A stretch of DNA of 64,000 nucleotides, taken from the NCBI GenBank assembly GCA_027604705.1, contig JADHYV010000021.1, positions 62,001 to 126,000 of the forward strand, given 5' to 3'. The notes beneath the pieces are model-generated. The model made no database searches. It was not told the DNA's origin and worked only from the letters and a program-made list of their open reading frames with translations. The DNA is from Allomyces arbusculus. Taxonomy: Eukaryota > Blastocladiomycota > Blastocladiomycetes > Blastocladiales > Blastocladiaceae. This document shows positions 1 to 11,491 of the stretch, in pieces (positions within the stretch are counted from its first letter, which is position 1; every line of letters starts with the position of its first letter). Both the position numbers and the translations under genes were made by a program.

Positions 1-1485
1 AACCGTATCCGCGGCGCGCCGGCGACCTCCAGCTCGCGCATTATCCTGTGGTGGACCATGTGCGATCTGATTGTGACGCCGTTCCTGGTCCTCGGCCGCG
101 ACTTCGTTCCGGACGCGCAAGACGCGCTGTCACCGAGCGTCTGGTGCAAGGCGCAGGGCATCGTCATCAGTTTCTCCTACATTGCATCAGCGTGTTGGGC
201 CATGCTCATGGCAGCCACGTCCTACTTGGCCGTCTGCTGGAAGTGGTCGCTGCGCGATATCGTCCGATATGAGCGCACCTGGTTCCATGCGTTTGCCTGG
301 GGGATTCCGTTGATCATGACGGTCGTGCCCATTTTCACGGCACCAATCACGCGCAACTCGCTGGTCACGCACAAACCGGCCGCGCTCTGGGGGGACGCGA
401 TTTATTATTGGTACGTGACGCGCGCAGTACTGAATTCGATGAAGCGCGGTGCACGAATGTATTTCTGACGCACGCTTGTGATCTAAATTTTTTCAGCTGG
501 ATCTCCAACGGGTGGGCACCGTACCGCATGGTTCGTACTTTGGCCGAACGCCTGGCATGCCCGTTCTCGCCTCTCATGCCGTCTCATGCCCTCCGTTAGT
601 ACTTTTTCTACAACCCCATCATTGTGTGCTTCTTCCTCAACCTGATCATGTACGTGCGCGTGGGCATGGAAATCTGGCGCGTTTTCAACGAGTACGTGTA
701 TTTCCTGGCCTGATGCCGTTTTGCTCATTGATGCATGGCGCTAACTTGCATCCACTTCGCATTTCACCAGAGCCAACACCATGGGCAAGGTGAGCTCCAC
801 GCCGCACGCGCGCTTCCACGCGCGGTACCGGTTCGCAATCAAGTGCTCGATGTACCTTGCTGTGTTTGTGCTCGTCTACGGGTTCGCGCTCGCAAACCGC
901 CTCGAGACGCTCGTCAACCCGGACAACCCGCTGTTTGCCCTCGCCATGCTTCACGGCATCATGTTCCCGCTTAAGGGTACGCCCAACCCTCTTGCCGATC
1001 TTCTCCACCCCTTTTCCAACCCCTTGGCTCACTCCGACTCCTCTCCGCTCCATGCAGGCACGCTCAACGCCCTCGTCTACTTCTCCTCGCACATCATGGC
1101 GCGCGCCGGCGGCGTCCTCTACCACTCGGGCGACTCGACCGACGGCTCGTCGGGGCAAAAGACGGGCACCTCGGCATCCGCGTCAGCTTCGCACTCGCAC
1201 TCGCGCATGGAGTTTGGGCTCGCGTCGCGCTCAGGCAACGTGCCGCTGACCGGGTCGCTCGCGTCGCAGACGCCACGACCACCAGCATCGCCCGCGCCCA
1301 TGCGGTGGCCAGAGAACGATATCAAGTCCGTGGGCGGAAATTATGCCGCGCCCGTTCCCACGTTTGAGAAACCGCGGCCGACGTATGGGTCCCCGAGCCC
1401 AGCGCCGCATGGTGGGGATGGGAGCGGGGGGCAGGGCGGGCGCGGTGGGGGTGGCGGCACACCACAGCGGCCGATGTATTTTTGA
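1..1485 (+). CDS. cAMP-receptor-like GPCR, paralogue 1 (5'-partial)
   Basis: Seven-transmembrane receptor of the Dictyostelium cAMP-receptor-like family, expected at the plasma membrane and coupled to heterotrimeric G protein; the ligand is unknown. The N-terminus lies before the window: translation starts in frame at base 1, just ahead of TM2. Exons are 1-410, 497-530, 600-691, 771-976 and 1058-1485 (389 codons plus stop in the window). Visible marks are the Cys in SVWCKAQG before TM3, its likely disulfide partner in YYCWIS formed across the first splice junction, YGFALANR at the end of TM6, and FPLKGTLNALVYF in TM7. The tail is Ser/Thr/Pro-rich. The last intron (977-1057) is 81 nt with no in-frame stop. 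Two close paralogues follow on the same strand. Family assignment rests on motif layout, not a search. Confidence 0.8.
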
Positions 1486-2766
1486 GAATGAATGGGGAGG
1501 GTGCGCGGCAGTGACCGCACTGAGACGTTCATATGTTCTATTTTTCTGATTCTGCATTTGCCGGGCTGGCCCCACGTCGTTATTTTTCGTTGGCCACGGG
1601 CGCGGGATAGATGTACATGCATTGATAGAATCCGTTGGCAGTGCCATTGAGTTGGGGACTGACGTTGATGTGCCCGGACGTGCAGCGCGTAGGCTCGCAT
1701 CGGATCAGTTGTTTGGGCACAGCGGCAAGCAAGGGTTAATGAGGGACGGGAACCCTTGTGCTCGGCATTTTTGATTGTCGATAATCACGCGCTAATCCTT
1801 CCTTCCCTGCGTGATCATTATCCTCACCGGCGCGACCCATAGCGCGCGAGACTGCTCGCGACGTTCTGCTCGTCCCGCTGCGTCCTCCTCCCTGCATTGC
1901 TCGCCTTGCCTGCCTCCACGACCAACCGCGCGACCCTTTGCACCGATTCTGGCATTCGGGCCGTCTTTATTACCGCTGGGTCCACGAGAGGAACATCCTT
2001 GACGGCTAGGCGTAACTGCGCGGTAATGTGGCGCAAAGCGTCATCTAAGCGTGGACCTCCTCGCCTCTCGCGCGCGCACGGTTCCCGCTTGGCGAACACA
2101 CCAATGCTCTGGCGTGGAACTGCCACGTGTCGTGATGCGTTGCCCTCGCCTCTTTCGCCTGATGTTCCACAAAACCACGCCCCCTTGTTGCGCACTGTAC
2201 ATCGGTCGCGCGACCTGGGCGGAGCCGAAGGAGCTGTGAGGCAACGTGGGCATCGTGGCCGAAATCAGCTTGAATCAACCGACCGTCGCCGGCAGCCGCT
2301 TCACGCTCCCTTGTTGAAGGAAGACCGGTTGCTGAGGACCCATGACAAGAAGAGGAAATCAATGGTCCGGGGCGGGCCGACGCCCCCCCCCCCCCTTTGC
2401 CGTGCATAACGGTGCCGTCGTGCACGGCAAGTCCGGGAGGCAGCAGGACGGCGACGTGGCGATGCCGCTGCTGTACGAATACGTGAATCGGCCTGAGGGC
2501 GGACGCTGACGCCGACGCCAGCGACGCTCGCTGCTCCTTGAAGAAGCGATCCAGACGCGCGCATGCTTGAGAGGTCGAAACTCTCCATCTCTCCGCTTGC
2601 TGCTCAACTGCACTCCACGGCAAACTGTCTCCCGTCAATCTACGCCGCGCCACCGTCGTTTCCCGTCGCGTCCGGCATCGCGGCAAGCCTCTCCACCCTG
2701 TTCGCGACCCGCATCGCCACTTGAACCCCGCCGACCGGGACCGCGACTGCGACCGTACCCGCGATC
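1486..2766. other. Intergenic, GPCR 1 to GPCR 2
   Basis: This 1.28 kb spacer should hold the promoter of the second receptor. Open frames on both strands have no recognisable domain and no sign of splicing. A run of 13 C lies at 2383-2395. I see no RNA gene or repeat family. Confidence 0.5.
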
Positions 2767-4317
2767 ATGGGCGTTTTCACCGAGGACGAAGTGAGCGCGT
2801 TGGCACTGGCCGCCCGCATCACCGGAACGCTCTCGTTCGTGGCCACGCTCACGATCCTCGGCGACCATCTCTACCGTCGTGCGCGCGGCGCGCCGTCCAC
2901 GTCGAGCTCGCGCATCATCTTCTGGTGGACCATGTGCGATCTAATTGCGACGCCGCTGCTCGTCCTGGGCCGCGACTTCGTTCCGGCAACGCACGAGGAA
3001 ATCCCGAGCCCATGGTGCCAGGCCCAGGGGTTCTTGATGAATTACTCGTACTTGGCGTCAGTTTTTTGGGCCATGTTCATGGCGGCTACGTCCTACATGG
3101 CCGTCTGCTGGCGGTGGTCGCTGCACGATATCGTCAAGGCCGAGCGCTGGTTTCATTTGATTTCGTGGGTTATCCCGATGATCTTGACACTCGTGCCGAT
3201 GTTTACGGCAACGCCCGAGCGCAATGCGTTGGCGACGGGGCAACCGGCGCCGTTGTGGGGCGACGCGATTTACTATTGGTGCGCGTCGAATTTGCTGGTT
3301 TGATTCTTGAGAGGGAAGTGCGGTCGTGCTGACGCGGTCACTTTCTCTGACATTTTTTAGCTGGATCTCGGACGCGTGGGCACAATATCGCGTGGTACGT
3401 CAGCGCTCGGCCATCAATCGAATCGTCAAATACGCCATGTCCGCGCTCACCAACCTTTGTCGCCGTGGGTAGTACTTTTTCTACAACCCGGTCATGATCT
3501 GCTTCTTCCTCAACGTTGTCATGTACTTGCTCGTTGTCAAGGAAATCTGGCGCGTCTTCCAAGAGCACGTTTCTCTTACTCTCCCATGGCCAATGCGACC
3601 GCCGCGCGCGCTGATCCAAAGTCTTGCACACTCCACAGAGCCAACTCGATGGGCAAGGTGAGCGCGTCGCCGAGCGCACGGTTCCACGCGCGGTACCGGT
3701 TCGCGATCAAGTGCGCCATGTACCTCGGCGTGTTTGTCCTCGTCTACGGGTTCGCGCTCGCGAATCGGTTTGAGTCCATGCTGCACCCGGACGACCCGAT
3801 GTTCGCGCTTGCGATGCTGCACGGAATCTTGTTCCCGCTCAAGGGTACCCTAGGCCCGAACACACTTCACCTCACACGCGTCTTCGCTGACGCTAATTCT
3901 CCCGATTCGATAGGCACGCTCAACGCCGTCGTCTACTTCGCATCGCACATCATGGCGCGCACCGGCGGCGTCCTGTATCACTCGGGCGACTCGACCGACG
4001 GGTCTTCAGGCCGTACGGGCACTGGGACCGCGTCCGCGTCCGCGTCGCGGTCGCGCGCCGAGTTTGGGCTCGCGTCGCGCACGGGCACTGTGCCAATCAC
4101 TGGGTCGGTCACGTCGCAGACGCCGGCGCGGCCGCCAGCGTCGCCGGCGGTCGTCCCGCGGTGGCCCGAGAGCGATAATAAGAGCGCGGTCGCGCCGCCG
4201 CAAGTTCCCGCGTTTGAAAAGCCTCGGCCGACGTATGGTGCCGCACCGGGTGGTGCGCAGCAGGGGAATGGGCGAGGTGGGGCTGGTGGAGCACCACAGC
4301 GGCCGGTGTATTTCTGA
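2767..4317 (+). CDS. cAMP-receptor-like GPCR, paralogue 2
   Basis: Complete paralogue of the first receptor, 415 residues. Exons are 2767-3278, 3361-3394, 3473-3564, 3639-3844 and 3914-4317; lengths and phases match paralogue 1. Approximate segments: TM1 10-33, TM2 49-70, TM3 89-112, TM4 128-148, TM5 190-212, TM6 240-262, TM7 275-300, then a Ser/Pro-rich cytosolic tail. Cys84 (SPWCQAQG) and Cys171 (YYCWISD) are the probable disulfide pair linking TM3 to the second extracellular loop. The third intron (3565-3638) needs a GC donor, because the nearby GT at 3569 would put the next exon out of frame. The last intron (69 nt) is stop-free and in frame. The start MGVFTEDE aligns with the start of paralogue 3. 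G-protein coupling is known for the family; the ligand is not. Confidence 0.83.
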
Positions 4318-6229
4318 GGTCAAAAGGTGAGGTGGGGAGTATCGAGTGCGCCGAAGCCGGGTTGGACGAGCCATTCTGTTTGTTGGTCACGGCTTGGTAT
4401 AGAATCCATTGCTAGATGCAATGTGTCGTTTCTCACGTCCAAAGCGTTTTGATTACTTGAGCGTGTGGCGACGATCCGTTTTCAAACGGCGCGCCCGGTC
4501 AAAATCACCAGCGCCATCAAGCAATTTCGAGTATCGTCGTTCGGTTTCGAACCGGTGATTCAAGTCCCGTAGCCACGGAATGCGCAACACAAGTCCAAAG
4601 ACGCGTCTCGCAGTGTCTCGCGACCGACCACTTCTTCCTCGCCCACGTACCGGCAATCTGAAATGGCAAGGTGACGGCAGGGGCGTCCGCGAGAAGTGCC
4701 CACCGTGGGATATTAAATGGTGGACTGACGAGGGTTGGGTGGAGCCTTGCATACGGACTAGCGATCTGCACCCGGTATCAACTCATCAGGAGTGTACGCA
4801 CACATCTCCCATTTTGACACGCGGACCGGAGCGAGCCGACCTCGGGGCCGTAGGTAATGCACACCCAGCTGTCTACAGCATGTTGTCAGTGACTGAAAAT
4901 CTGAGAGCAGGGAATAGGAGGGAGAGTGTGGGCGGACATTAGAGGCAATAGGCTATTCATTTTGTATTTTCTCGCGTGTGGCCGTCAATCCACCTTCCAC
5001 AAAATACGGCTGCGGCCTGCCTGACCTTGGTCATTTGTGTTGCTGCGGGCGCCGCTTTTCTATTTCTCCAACACCACATCGTCATCGTCGATTACACCAG
5101 CCCCAGCTCAATAACTCGCCGATGCAACTTGCTGCAGAACGATTGATACATCACGATGACAACTTTGAGCGTGCCTTTGTCCTCGGAAGAACCGGCAAAG
5201 GCGGTAACTGCGGTTCCTGCAAGCGCGGGCCAGTGTTCAACAAGGGCCACCGCGAGCTGCAAGGTGAACCGCCGTCAGCCCGCAGTGGAACTCCAAAGTG
5301 CATGCGGCGCTGGCATCTCGGCCTGACTCGACCTTTGGCGATGTGCCACCGACTGGCTGTTTTCGATGATGTCGGTGCGAGGACGCGGCCTCGCAGACTG
5401 CGCTCTCATCAACTTGCTGCGGCATCGGCGTCGCACAAGTCGCGCTCCCTGTTTGATTTCTTTTCAAATGCCATCGTCCCTTCGCTGACGGTCGAAAAGG
5501 TCCTTGGTTGAAAGGTTGCGAAGGGGCATTCGATTTTCGTTTTCCGCGCAGAAATCGAGCGAGCGAAAGTGACGCTGCGAAAATCAGCGACCTGTCGCAC
5601 ACTCGCAGTCACTCGCTTGGTGCGCTGGCGTTTCGCCTCCAGTGTGCGCCGGCTTTGACATGAGGGTCGCCACGGATTGGCAGGATAGGCCAAATCGAAC
5701 CATGGCACGCGCACTCCGCTTACCCGCTCCGCCCACTCCACGCACACCCCCGCGCGCTTCGAGGTTACGCCGTCCACGCGCCCCAGTCGTGTGGGGTCGC
5801 ACAAGAACGCGCCTCGAGAGTCGCTCGACACCACCTGCCGTAGGGCAGCCTCATTACGACTGCCCAGGCCACGTCGCCTCTGGGACGGTTGCACATGTGC
5901 ACATGGCGAATCACCCGGCGGCGATGGGCCGACGGCCGTATAAGTGTCCTTCGGCCCCCACCGTCGAGGCACGGTATTCCTCCCACGACCCGCACGGCTG
6001 GCCGAGCATCTACCGAGGCGGCCCCGCGTGTACCTGTCCCGAGCCGGTGCCTGCGCGCCGCCAGATCCTGACCGCAGCTCCTCGGCGTCAACGCCCGCTT
6101 CCAGCTCGGTAGCCCGATTTCGACCCCATCCGCCTCAACGCGCCACACGCCACGACGCGTTCTTGACCCGACCCTCGACCCGACCCTCGACTCAACCCAC
6201 GCTCACCAACCCCACTCGTGCCCTCCACC
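4318..6229. other. Intergenic, GPCR 2 to GPCR 3
   Basis: A 1.9 kb spacer with several long open frames, the largest at 4978-5511 (+). None has a recognisable motif, and the frames fit chance opening in GC-rich DNA. I see no RNA gene or mobile element; the 3' part should contain the promoter of the third receptor. Confidence 0.45.
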
Positions 6230-7648
6230 ATGACCGCATTCTCGGCGTCGGAGGTGCATTCCATGGCGCTCGCGGCGCAAATTTCCGGCGTTGTCTCGCT
6301 ACTGAGCACGCTGGCCATTCTCTGCGACTACTTGTACCGCCGGTCCAAGGGCACCGCTGCCACGTCGAGCTCGCGCATCATTCTCTGGTGGACGCTCACC
6401 GACTTGATGTCGGCACCCGGCATGATTGCCAGTCGCACGTTTATTCCGGCAACCGGTGAAGTGCCAAGCGCGCTGTGTCAGTTCCAGGGCGTGATTACGC
6501 CGTTTGCCTACCTCTCGTCGGCGTTTTGGGCCATGCTCATGGCCGCCACGTCCTACCTTGCTGTCTGCTGGCGCTGGTCACTGCGCGATATCGTCAAGAT
6601 GGAAAAGACCTGGTTTCACTTCTTTGCGTGGGGCGTGCCGCTCGCGCTGACGATCATACCCATTTTCATTGCAACGGGAAATGCGCCCGTCACGAACGCG
6701 CCGGCACCCTTGTTTGGCGATGCGGTCTACTACTGGTACGTTTCTCTTCTCCACCCATTCACGGCCTGCTGGCGGTGGGACTGATCAAGTCACTGGTGCT
6801 CGCTGTCCTCGTGACGTAGCTGGATTTCCCCCGCGTGGGCGCCGTACCGCATGTACTTCTTTTACATCCCGATCATGGTGTGTTTCATCCTCAACGTGAT
6901 CATGTTTGTGCGCGCCGGTGCCGAAATTTTTCGCGTATTCAACGAGTACGTTTGTTTCCCGATCCGCGACCCTGTCTTTGATGCCCAATGCCTGTTGCTC
7001 ACTTTTCCCTCTTCCCATTTCATCAGAGCCAACACCATGGGTAAAGTGAGCTCGACCCCCCGCGCGCGCTTCCACGCGCGGCACCGGTTCGCGTTCAAGT
7101 GCGCCATGTACCTCGCCGTCTTTGTGCTCGTCTACGGGTTCGCACTCGCCAACCGGTTCACGGCGCTGATCCACCCGGACAAACCCATATTCGCGCTCGC
7201 CCTGCTGCAGGGCATCTTGCTCCCGCTCAAGGGCGGGCTCAACGCGATCGTCTACTTCTCGTCCCACATCATGGCGCGCGCCGGCGGCGTCCTCTACCAC
7301 TCGGGCGACTCGACCGACGGGTCCTCGGGCCAGACAGGCGCTTCGGCTTCGCAATCGGCCACGCACTCGCGCGCCGAGTTGGGGCTCGCGTCGCGCACCG
7401 GCGCCGGGTCAGCCGTGCCGCTGCATGGATCGGTGCCGTCGACCACGGGGTACCTGCGCAACGGGGGAAGTGTGCCGCCGGCATCGCCAGGTGTCGCGCG
7501 GTGGCCCGAGAGCGACGTCAAGAATGGGCCTTTGGGCGGCGGGTTCGATAAACCGCCGCGGCCAACATATAATGGGCTGCAGTCGCCAACGGCCGGGAAT
7601 GGACGAGGCGCTCAGCCGGGACAGAGCGCTCCGCCGACGTATTGGTGA
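6230..7648 (+). CDS. cAMP-receptor-like GPCR, paralogue 3
   Basis: Third tandem receptor, 417 residues. Exons are 6230-6735, 6820-6945 and 7027-7648. It keeps introns 1 and 3 of its neighbours but lacks introns 2 and 4: the 126-nt second exon equals the 34 + 92 nt exons of the paralogues, and TM7 (LLPLKGGLNAIVYF) is uninterrupted. It has the same disulfide-type Cys pair (SALCQFQG, YYCWISP) and TM3 core (FWAMLMAATSYLAVCWRWS) as the others. The ATG at 6230 (MTAFSASEV) is chosen because it aligns with the start of paralogue 2. The tail is Ser/Gly/Pro-rich. Its function is inferred as for the other two. Confidence 0.83.
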
Positions 7649-7933
7649 GTGACAGCGCTTTTCGACATTGTTTTGACGCGTGTTTCGTTTTGGAATTTGG
7701 GTCGCAAGCGAGTCGCATCGATTGACTGCAGCGTCCTATTTTCGAGCCAGGTTATGCATGGCCTCATGCTCTGAATTTGGAAGGGAAATCCATTTGTAAA
7801 TACAATCTTCATGGCTTGAGATTTGTCAGAGCTCGTTTTCGCTTTCTGGGACTTTGATTGGGGCCAAATGCTGCCCACGCGGCCCGCAGCCTGCGTGTGT
7901 TTGCTCATGTGAGACTTACAATTGTCACGAAGT

Positions 7934-7951
7934 GTTCTCGAACCGCCACTT
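7934..7951 (+). promoter_or_regulatory. Shared promoter block A, copy 1
   Basis: The 18-mer gttctcgaaccgccactt recurs exactly at 10973-10990. The copies lie about 497 and 519 bp before the start codons of the first and second UNC-93-like genes. It is either a regulatory site or a remnant of the duplication; the sequence alone does not decide. Confidence 0.45.
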
Positions 7952-8281
7952 TGGCGCACTTTAGACCCGTTTGCGACGAGAATTACTCCTTTGCGTTGAA
8001 TTCGGCGCGTCCCCTTCGGTACGCACGCAAGAAGGGAGAACCGAGGCGGATGAACGGGCCAGCGGGTCCGTGGCCGCGCGTGGGCCCACGCGCCCCACCC
8101 GGCGGCTGTGTGAGACATTTCCTTGATCTGGCTGCGGATGGGTTGAGAGGAACAAATGGTGGTTCCTTGGTGGAATTGCTTCCGCGAGGATTTGCAAACC
8201 GTCGCGTGCACTGTGGCGACCATGTAGGGGTGTGCGGGCGGGCGAGCGGCCCGGGTCTCGTCGGCTTGCTCGTGCTCGTAC

Positions 8282-8287
8282 TATAAA
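8282..8287 (+). promoter_or_regulatory. Putative TATA box, UNC-93-like gene 1
   Basis: TATAAA in the context gctcgtactataaagc, 149 bp before the ATG. The next paralogue has TATAAA in a similar context 162 bp before its ATG, which supports a real core promoter element. Confidence 0.5.
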
Positions 8288-8430
8288 GCTGTCAGCCATC
8301 CGTCGATTTTGCATTTCTCGATATTCGCTTCGCGTCGAGGTCGTGTCGAGCTGATTTCTCGTTCGCCCTCCGATCCTTTCCCCCGTTGGTCACCTCAAAC
8401 CCATCCATTTTGACGCTGCAATCCACGGGC

Positions 8431-10188
8431 ATGGTCCAACCCGATGATGTCCCCTTGATCCAAGCCACCCAACGTACCGACGTTCATCTCGTATCTGTCC
8501 TCGCGTCTGTGTCGCCCATCGAGACTCGGCCCAGCTCGCCCAACGGATCCGACGATGGCCACTTTACTGCCGTTGATGTGCCGTACCACCCGCTCGCCAA
8601 GGATATCGAGGTCGCTTGCAAGGATGAGGTCAATGAAGAGTGCGAGGATGTAGCCGATCAGCTTGTTCCTGACGTGACGCATGCAAGAGAGCGGTCGGCC
8701 ATGCTCCGAGTCGCTTGGCTCGGATTTGGTGCGCCTTTCCAAGCGACTACGACAAATCCGAGCATCAAATTCTAACAATTAGCCATGGATCGTTATCTCT
8801 TTTACTTGACCACAGGGTTTCTTTGCATCTTGACGGCTCTAAACGTCGTCCTGACCAATGTGACGGTGCTCTACCCGGACCAAGGCTTCAACTCGCTCGC
8901 GACGGTCTACTTTTCTTTCATCGTTGGCAGCCTCCTCGCGCCCTTTTTCACAGCCCGTTTCCCACCTTGGCTCATTTTCTTCATCGCTGGTTGCATTTAC
9001 ACGGTGTTTGATGCGTCGCTGAACTGGGGTGTTGTCCCCATGTTTGTTTTTTCGGCCCTGATTGGTATTGCTGCAGGTTCGTACCTGCTCGCCGTGACCG
9101 TGACCGTGACCGTGACCGTGACCATAATCCGGGCGCTCACTCACCACCACAATTTAGGGTCATTGTGGGTCGCTGAGGGTTCATACGTGACGGCGACGGC
9201 CAAGGCGTCGGGCGTCCCGATCGGCAAGCTTACAAGCATTTTTCTGACATTCAACACAATCAACATGACTATCGGTAACGTAATTTCGCTGGCCCTGCAG
9301 CGGCTCGGGGGATCGCGCGCCACCATGTTGTACGTGATGGCTGGCATCTCCGGTTTCGGGTCGCTGTGCCTGGCGTTCGTCCCGACCCCGCCGCGGTCAG
9401 TCGCTCTTGTCTCGGCGCCCGCCGAGGTGGAGACGTCGCTCGTGACGAAAATCCAGGCGATTGGCAAGCTCATTGTGCGACGACCCATGGCGGCATTGAT
9501 CCCGCTCATTTTGTGGAATGGCGCCGTTAATACGCTCGCGTTTGCCAACTTCCCATCATTTTTGCCCGCCGCACTGCTCGATGCTCGGCCCGAGGTGCTT
9601 CCGCTCATGTTTATCGCGTACGGCGCATTTGCCGCTCTCGGGTCACCCTTGTTTGGTCGCGCGTACGACCGCGCCGGTTTGCGGCCGCTCATGGTCCTGA
9701 TGACGCTGATCGCGGCGGCCGTGTTCACCATGACCTATCTCGTCATTCTCCACCTGCCGACGCTACTGCCTCGACGCGCCGACCGGTCGATTGACGTCGA
9801 CACGCACTACGGCACGATTGTCGTGATCCTGGTCCTCGCCGGCGGGTTTCTCGGCGCGCTCGATTCTATTACGACCGGCACCATGAACTTCGTACAGTCG
9901 GCGTGGTTCCCGGACGGTGCCGAGACAGCGACGGCGTTTGCCGCGTCGCGCGTCGTTATGTGCGCCGGGTTCGTGCTGCTTGCGCTCATTTCGAACACTG
10001 GTGTCTGGCAAGTCGTGATCGTGCTCAACCACGTGCTCATGGTCGTGACGCTCGTGTGCATGGCATGGCTTGTGTGGTACACACCATACGGCCTGTCACC
10101 AAGTGAGATGCGCAGCGTTCTCACGGCGGTTGCGGCTGACGACAAAAACGTCGATGGTGCGGAACCCACCATGGAAATGAAAGATTGA
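8431..10188 (+). CDS. UNC-93-like MFS membrane protein 1
   Basis: Major facilitator superfamily protein of the UNC-93-like branch, 529 residues. Exons are 8431-8728, 8816-9076 and 9158-10188. A polar N-terminus of about 90 residues ends in RSAMLRVAWLGFG at TM1; about 11-12 hydrophobic segments follow. The family motif region is LYPDQGFNSLATVYFSFIVG. The Gly-rich AAGSLWVAEGSYVT block is formed by joining exons 2 and 3. Start ATG (MVQP) is chosen because the next two paralogues begin with the same residues and the same upstream cgacgggc-like context. The second intron carries five GTGACC units and is open in frame. The family includes ion-channel regulators and putative transporters; the substrate here is unknown. 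Confidence 0.82.
9094..9123 (+). repeat. (GTGACC)5 microsatellite in an intron
   Basis: Five tandem GTGACC hexamers inside the second intron (9077-9157) of the first UNC-93-like gene. The 81-nt intron has no in-frame stop, so a retained transcript would encode a Val-Thr run. The corresponding introns of the two neighbouring paralogues lack the repeat and do contain stops. Confidence 0.85.
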
Positions 10189-10972
10189 TTGCTCTTGATT
10201 CCATCTGCTGCACCGGGCTGGCCTTCTGAGCACGATGCGCTGTCGATGGTTGCTGCGGGATTTTGCGGTAAGTGCAAATGAATGCATTCTTCTGGCATAA
10301 TTGTGTGGGTGTGGCCGCTCAATCAATGTTGGTTGAAATGGCTAACGTTCCAAACTGGCAGCGACCCACCAACATCTACCCGGGATAGCAACTGACCGAC
10401 CAGATATCGTCGAAAATCAGACATCATTGGCCTCGGACATTGATTTTGAAGACCGTTCCCCACCCGGAATTTCGGTGTGAACTAGTCAGGAATGATCGAA
10501 TCGTGTAACCCACAGAGTTAGTTGGTAGAAGTCCAAAAACTTCGAGTCCCTTGGGTTGGTCGCCGACCTGCGTTGCTCAAGGTTATCATCTCCACCCATT
10601 CACGAAGTGATGGACGCCCGAATGATTATGTCGGTTCGACGTTTGCAGTTAGCCCTCGACTCCCTGCGCCATGGGCGCCCTTCTGCATGCATGTTTCCCT
10701 CCGCTACAAATTAAATGTTACGCTTCTTCCTCTCTGTCAGCAGTCACAACCAGCTATGGGGGTTGGCATGCGAGAAGAAATTTTGAGTGCGAGGATGCGC
10801 TGACATGATCCCATTTATTCCCATCCGCAATCTAAATTCGTATTCCGGCGAAACTGGCGGAGAGTTCGGCATTGGGCGCCGGGCGTTGATGGCGGCGATG
10901 ATCTTCGGAAGCGCTAATAATATACTCGCATGGGATCGGAGTGGCTCGTGTGAGGCTCATGACCCGCCAACA

Positions 10973-10990
10973 GTTCTCGAACCGCCACTT
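10973..10990 (+). promoter_or_regulatory. Shared promoter block A, copy 2
   Basis: Exact second copy of the 18-mer at 7934-7951, about 519 bp before the start of the second UNC-93-like gene. Confidence 0.45.
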
Positions 10991-11115
10991 CGGGCCCTCC
11001 GTTCACCATTGCAACAGAAAATGTTCCAGCTGTTGAATTTGGTCCTCGCGCCTTTGTGGCAGGGAGAACGTGGCGGATGAGTGCAACAATGGCCCATGAC
11101 ACGCGCCCCAGCCGG

Positions 11116-11134
11116 CACCTGAGCGAGACTCATC
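11116..11134 (+). promoter_or_regulatory. Shared promoter block B, copy 1
   Basis: The 19-mer cacctgagcgagactcatc recurs exactly at 13817-13835. The copies lie about 376 and 403 bp before the starts of the second and third UNC-93-like genes, and both are followed by similar gttgctgcgg-type sequence. Confidence 0.45.
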
Positions 11135-11329
11135 CCCTTGTTATGCTGCGGGCCTATTTGTCGCTGAACTGTGCGAGCTCTTATGTTGGCCCTGTTCGCG
11201 CTTGGATCTGCGACGATCCCTGCGCAGTATCGCCCATTTGGGCTTGCATCGAGGCAAGCGTGGGCAGTCGAGCGACCTTTCTGGCCTCCCGCACGGCTCA
11301 GGCCTTCCGGCCTGGTGAGAAGATGCTCG

Positions 11330-11335
11330 TATAAA
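11330..11335 (+). promoter_or_regulatory. Putative TATA box, UNC-93-like gene 2
   Basis: TATAAA in the context gctcgtataaatg, 162 bp before the ATG, matching the position and context of the TATA box of the preceding paralogue. Confidence 0.5.
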
Positions 11336-11491
11336 TGCTGCCGACGCCCCCGTCAATTCTCGCTCCTGTCCGTTCAACGTCGAGGTCAAGTGTCGAAACT
11401 GCTTTGAACACCGTCTGCTCCATCCTGCAATTATTCGCCCGCTGGCCAAATCAAATTTGCCCTCTTCAACTTTGCGCTGCCATCGACGGGC

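Larger units (their letters stand above)
7649..8430. other. Intergenic, GPCR 3 to UNC-93-like array
   Basis: Holds the 3' flank of the third receptor and the promoter of the first UNC-93-like gene, including a block shared with the next UNC-93-like promoter and a TATA box, both listed separately. I see no other gene. Confidence 0.5.
10189..11491. other. Intergenic, UNC-93-like genes 1 and 2
   Basis: A 1.3 kb spacer carrying promoter blocks A and B and a TATA box for the next gene. A 51-nt tRNA-like fold at 10507-10557 has a 6-bp acceptor-like stem and A- and B-box-like sequences, but it is too short for a tRNA. No coding gene is seen. Confidence 0.5.

Noticed and set aside
4978-5511. 177-codon open frame between GPCR 2 and 3
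   Set aside because: Composition fits chance opening in GC-rich DNA; no motif, no paralogue and no plausible splice partner.
9141-9731. Long antisense frames opposite the UNC-93-like genes
   Set aside because: Repeated at the same place opposite each paralogue, as expected from codon bias of the sense strand; no motif.
10507-10557. tRNA-like fold with a 6-bp acceptor-like stem and A/B-box-like sequences
   Set aside because: At about 51 nt it is too short and has no anticodon arm; probably chance or a degraded fragment.
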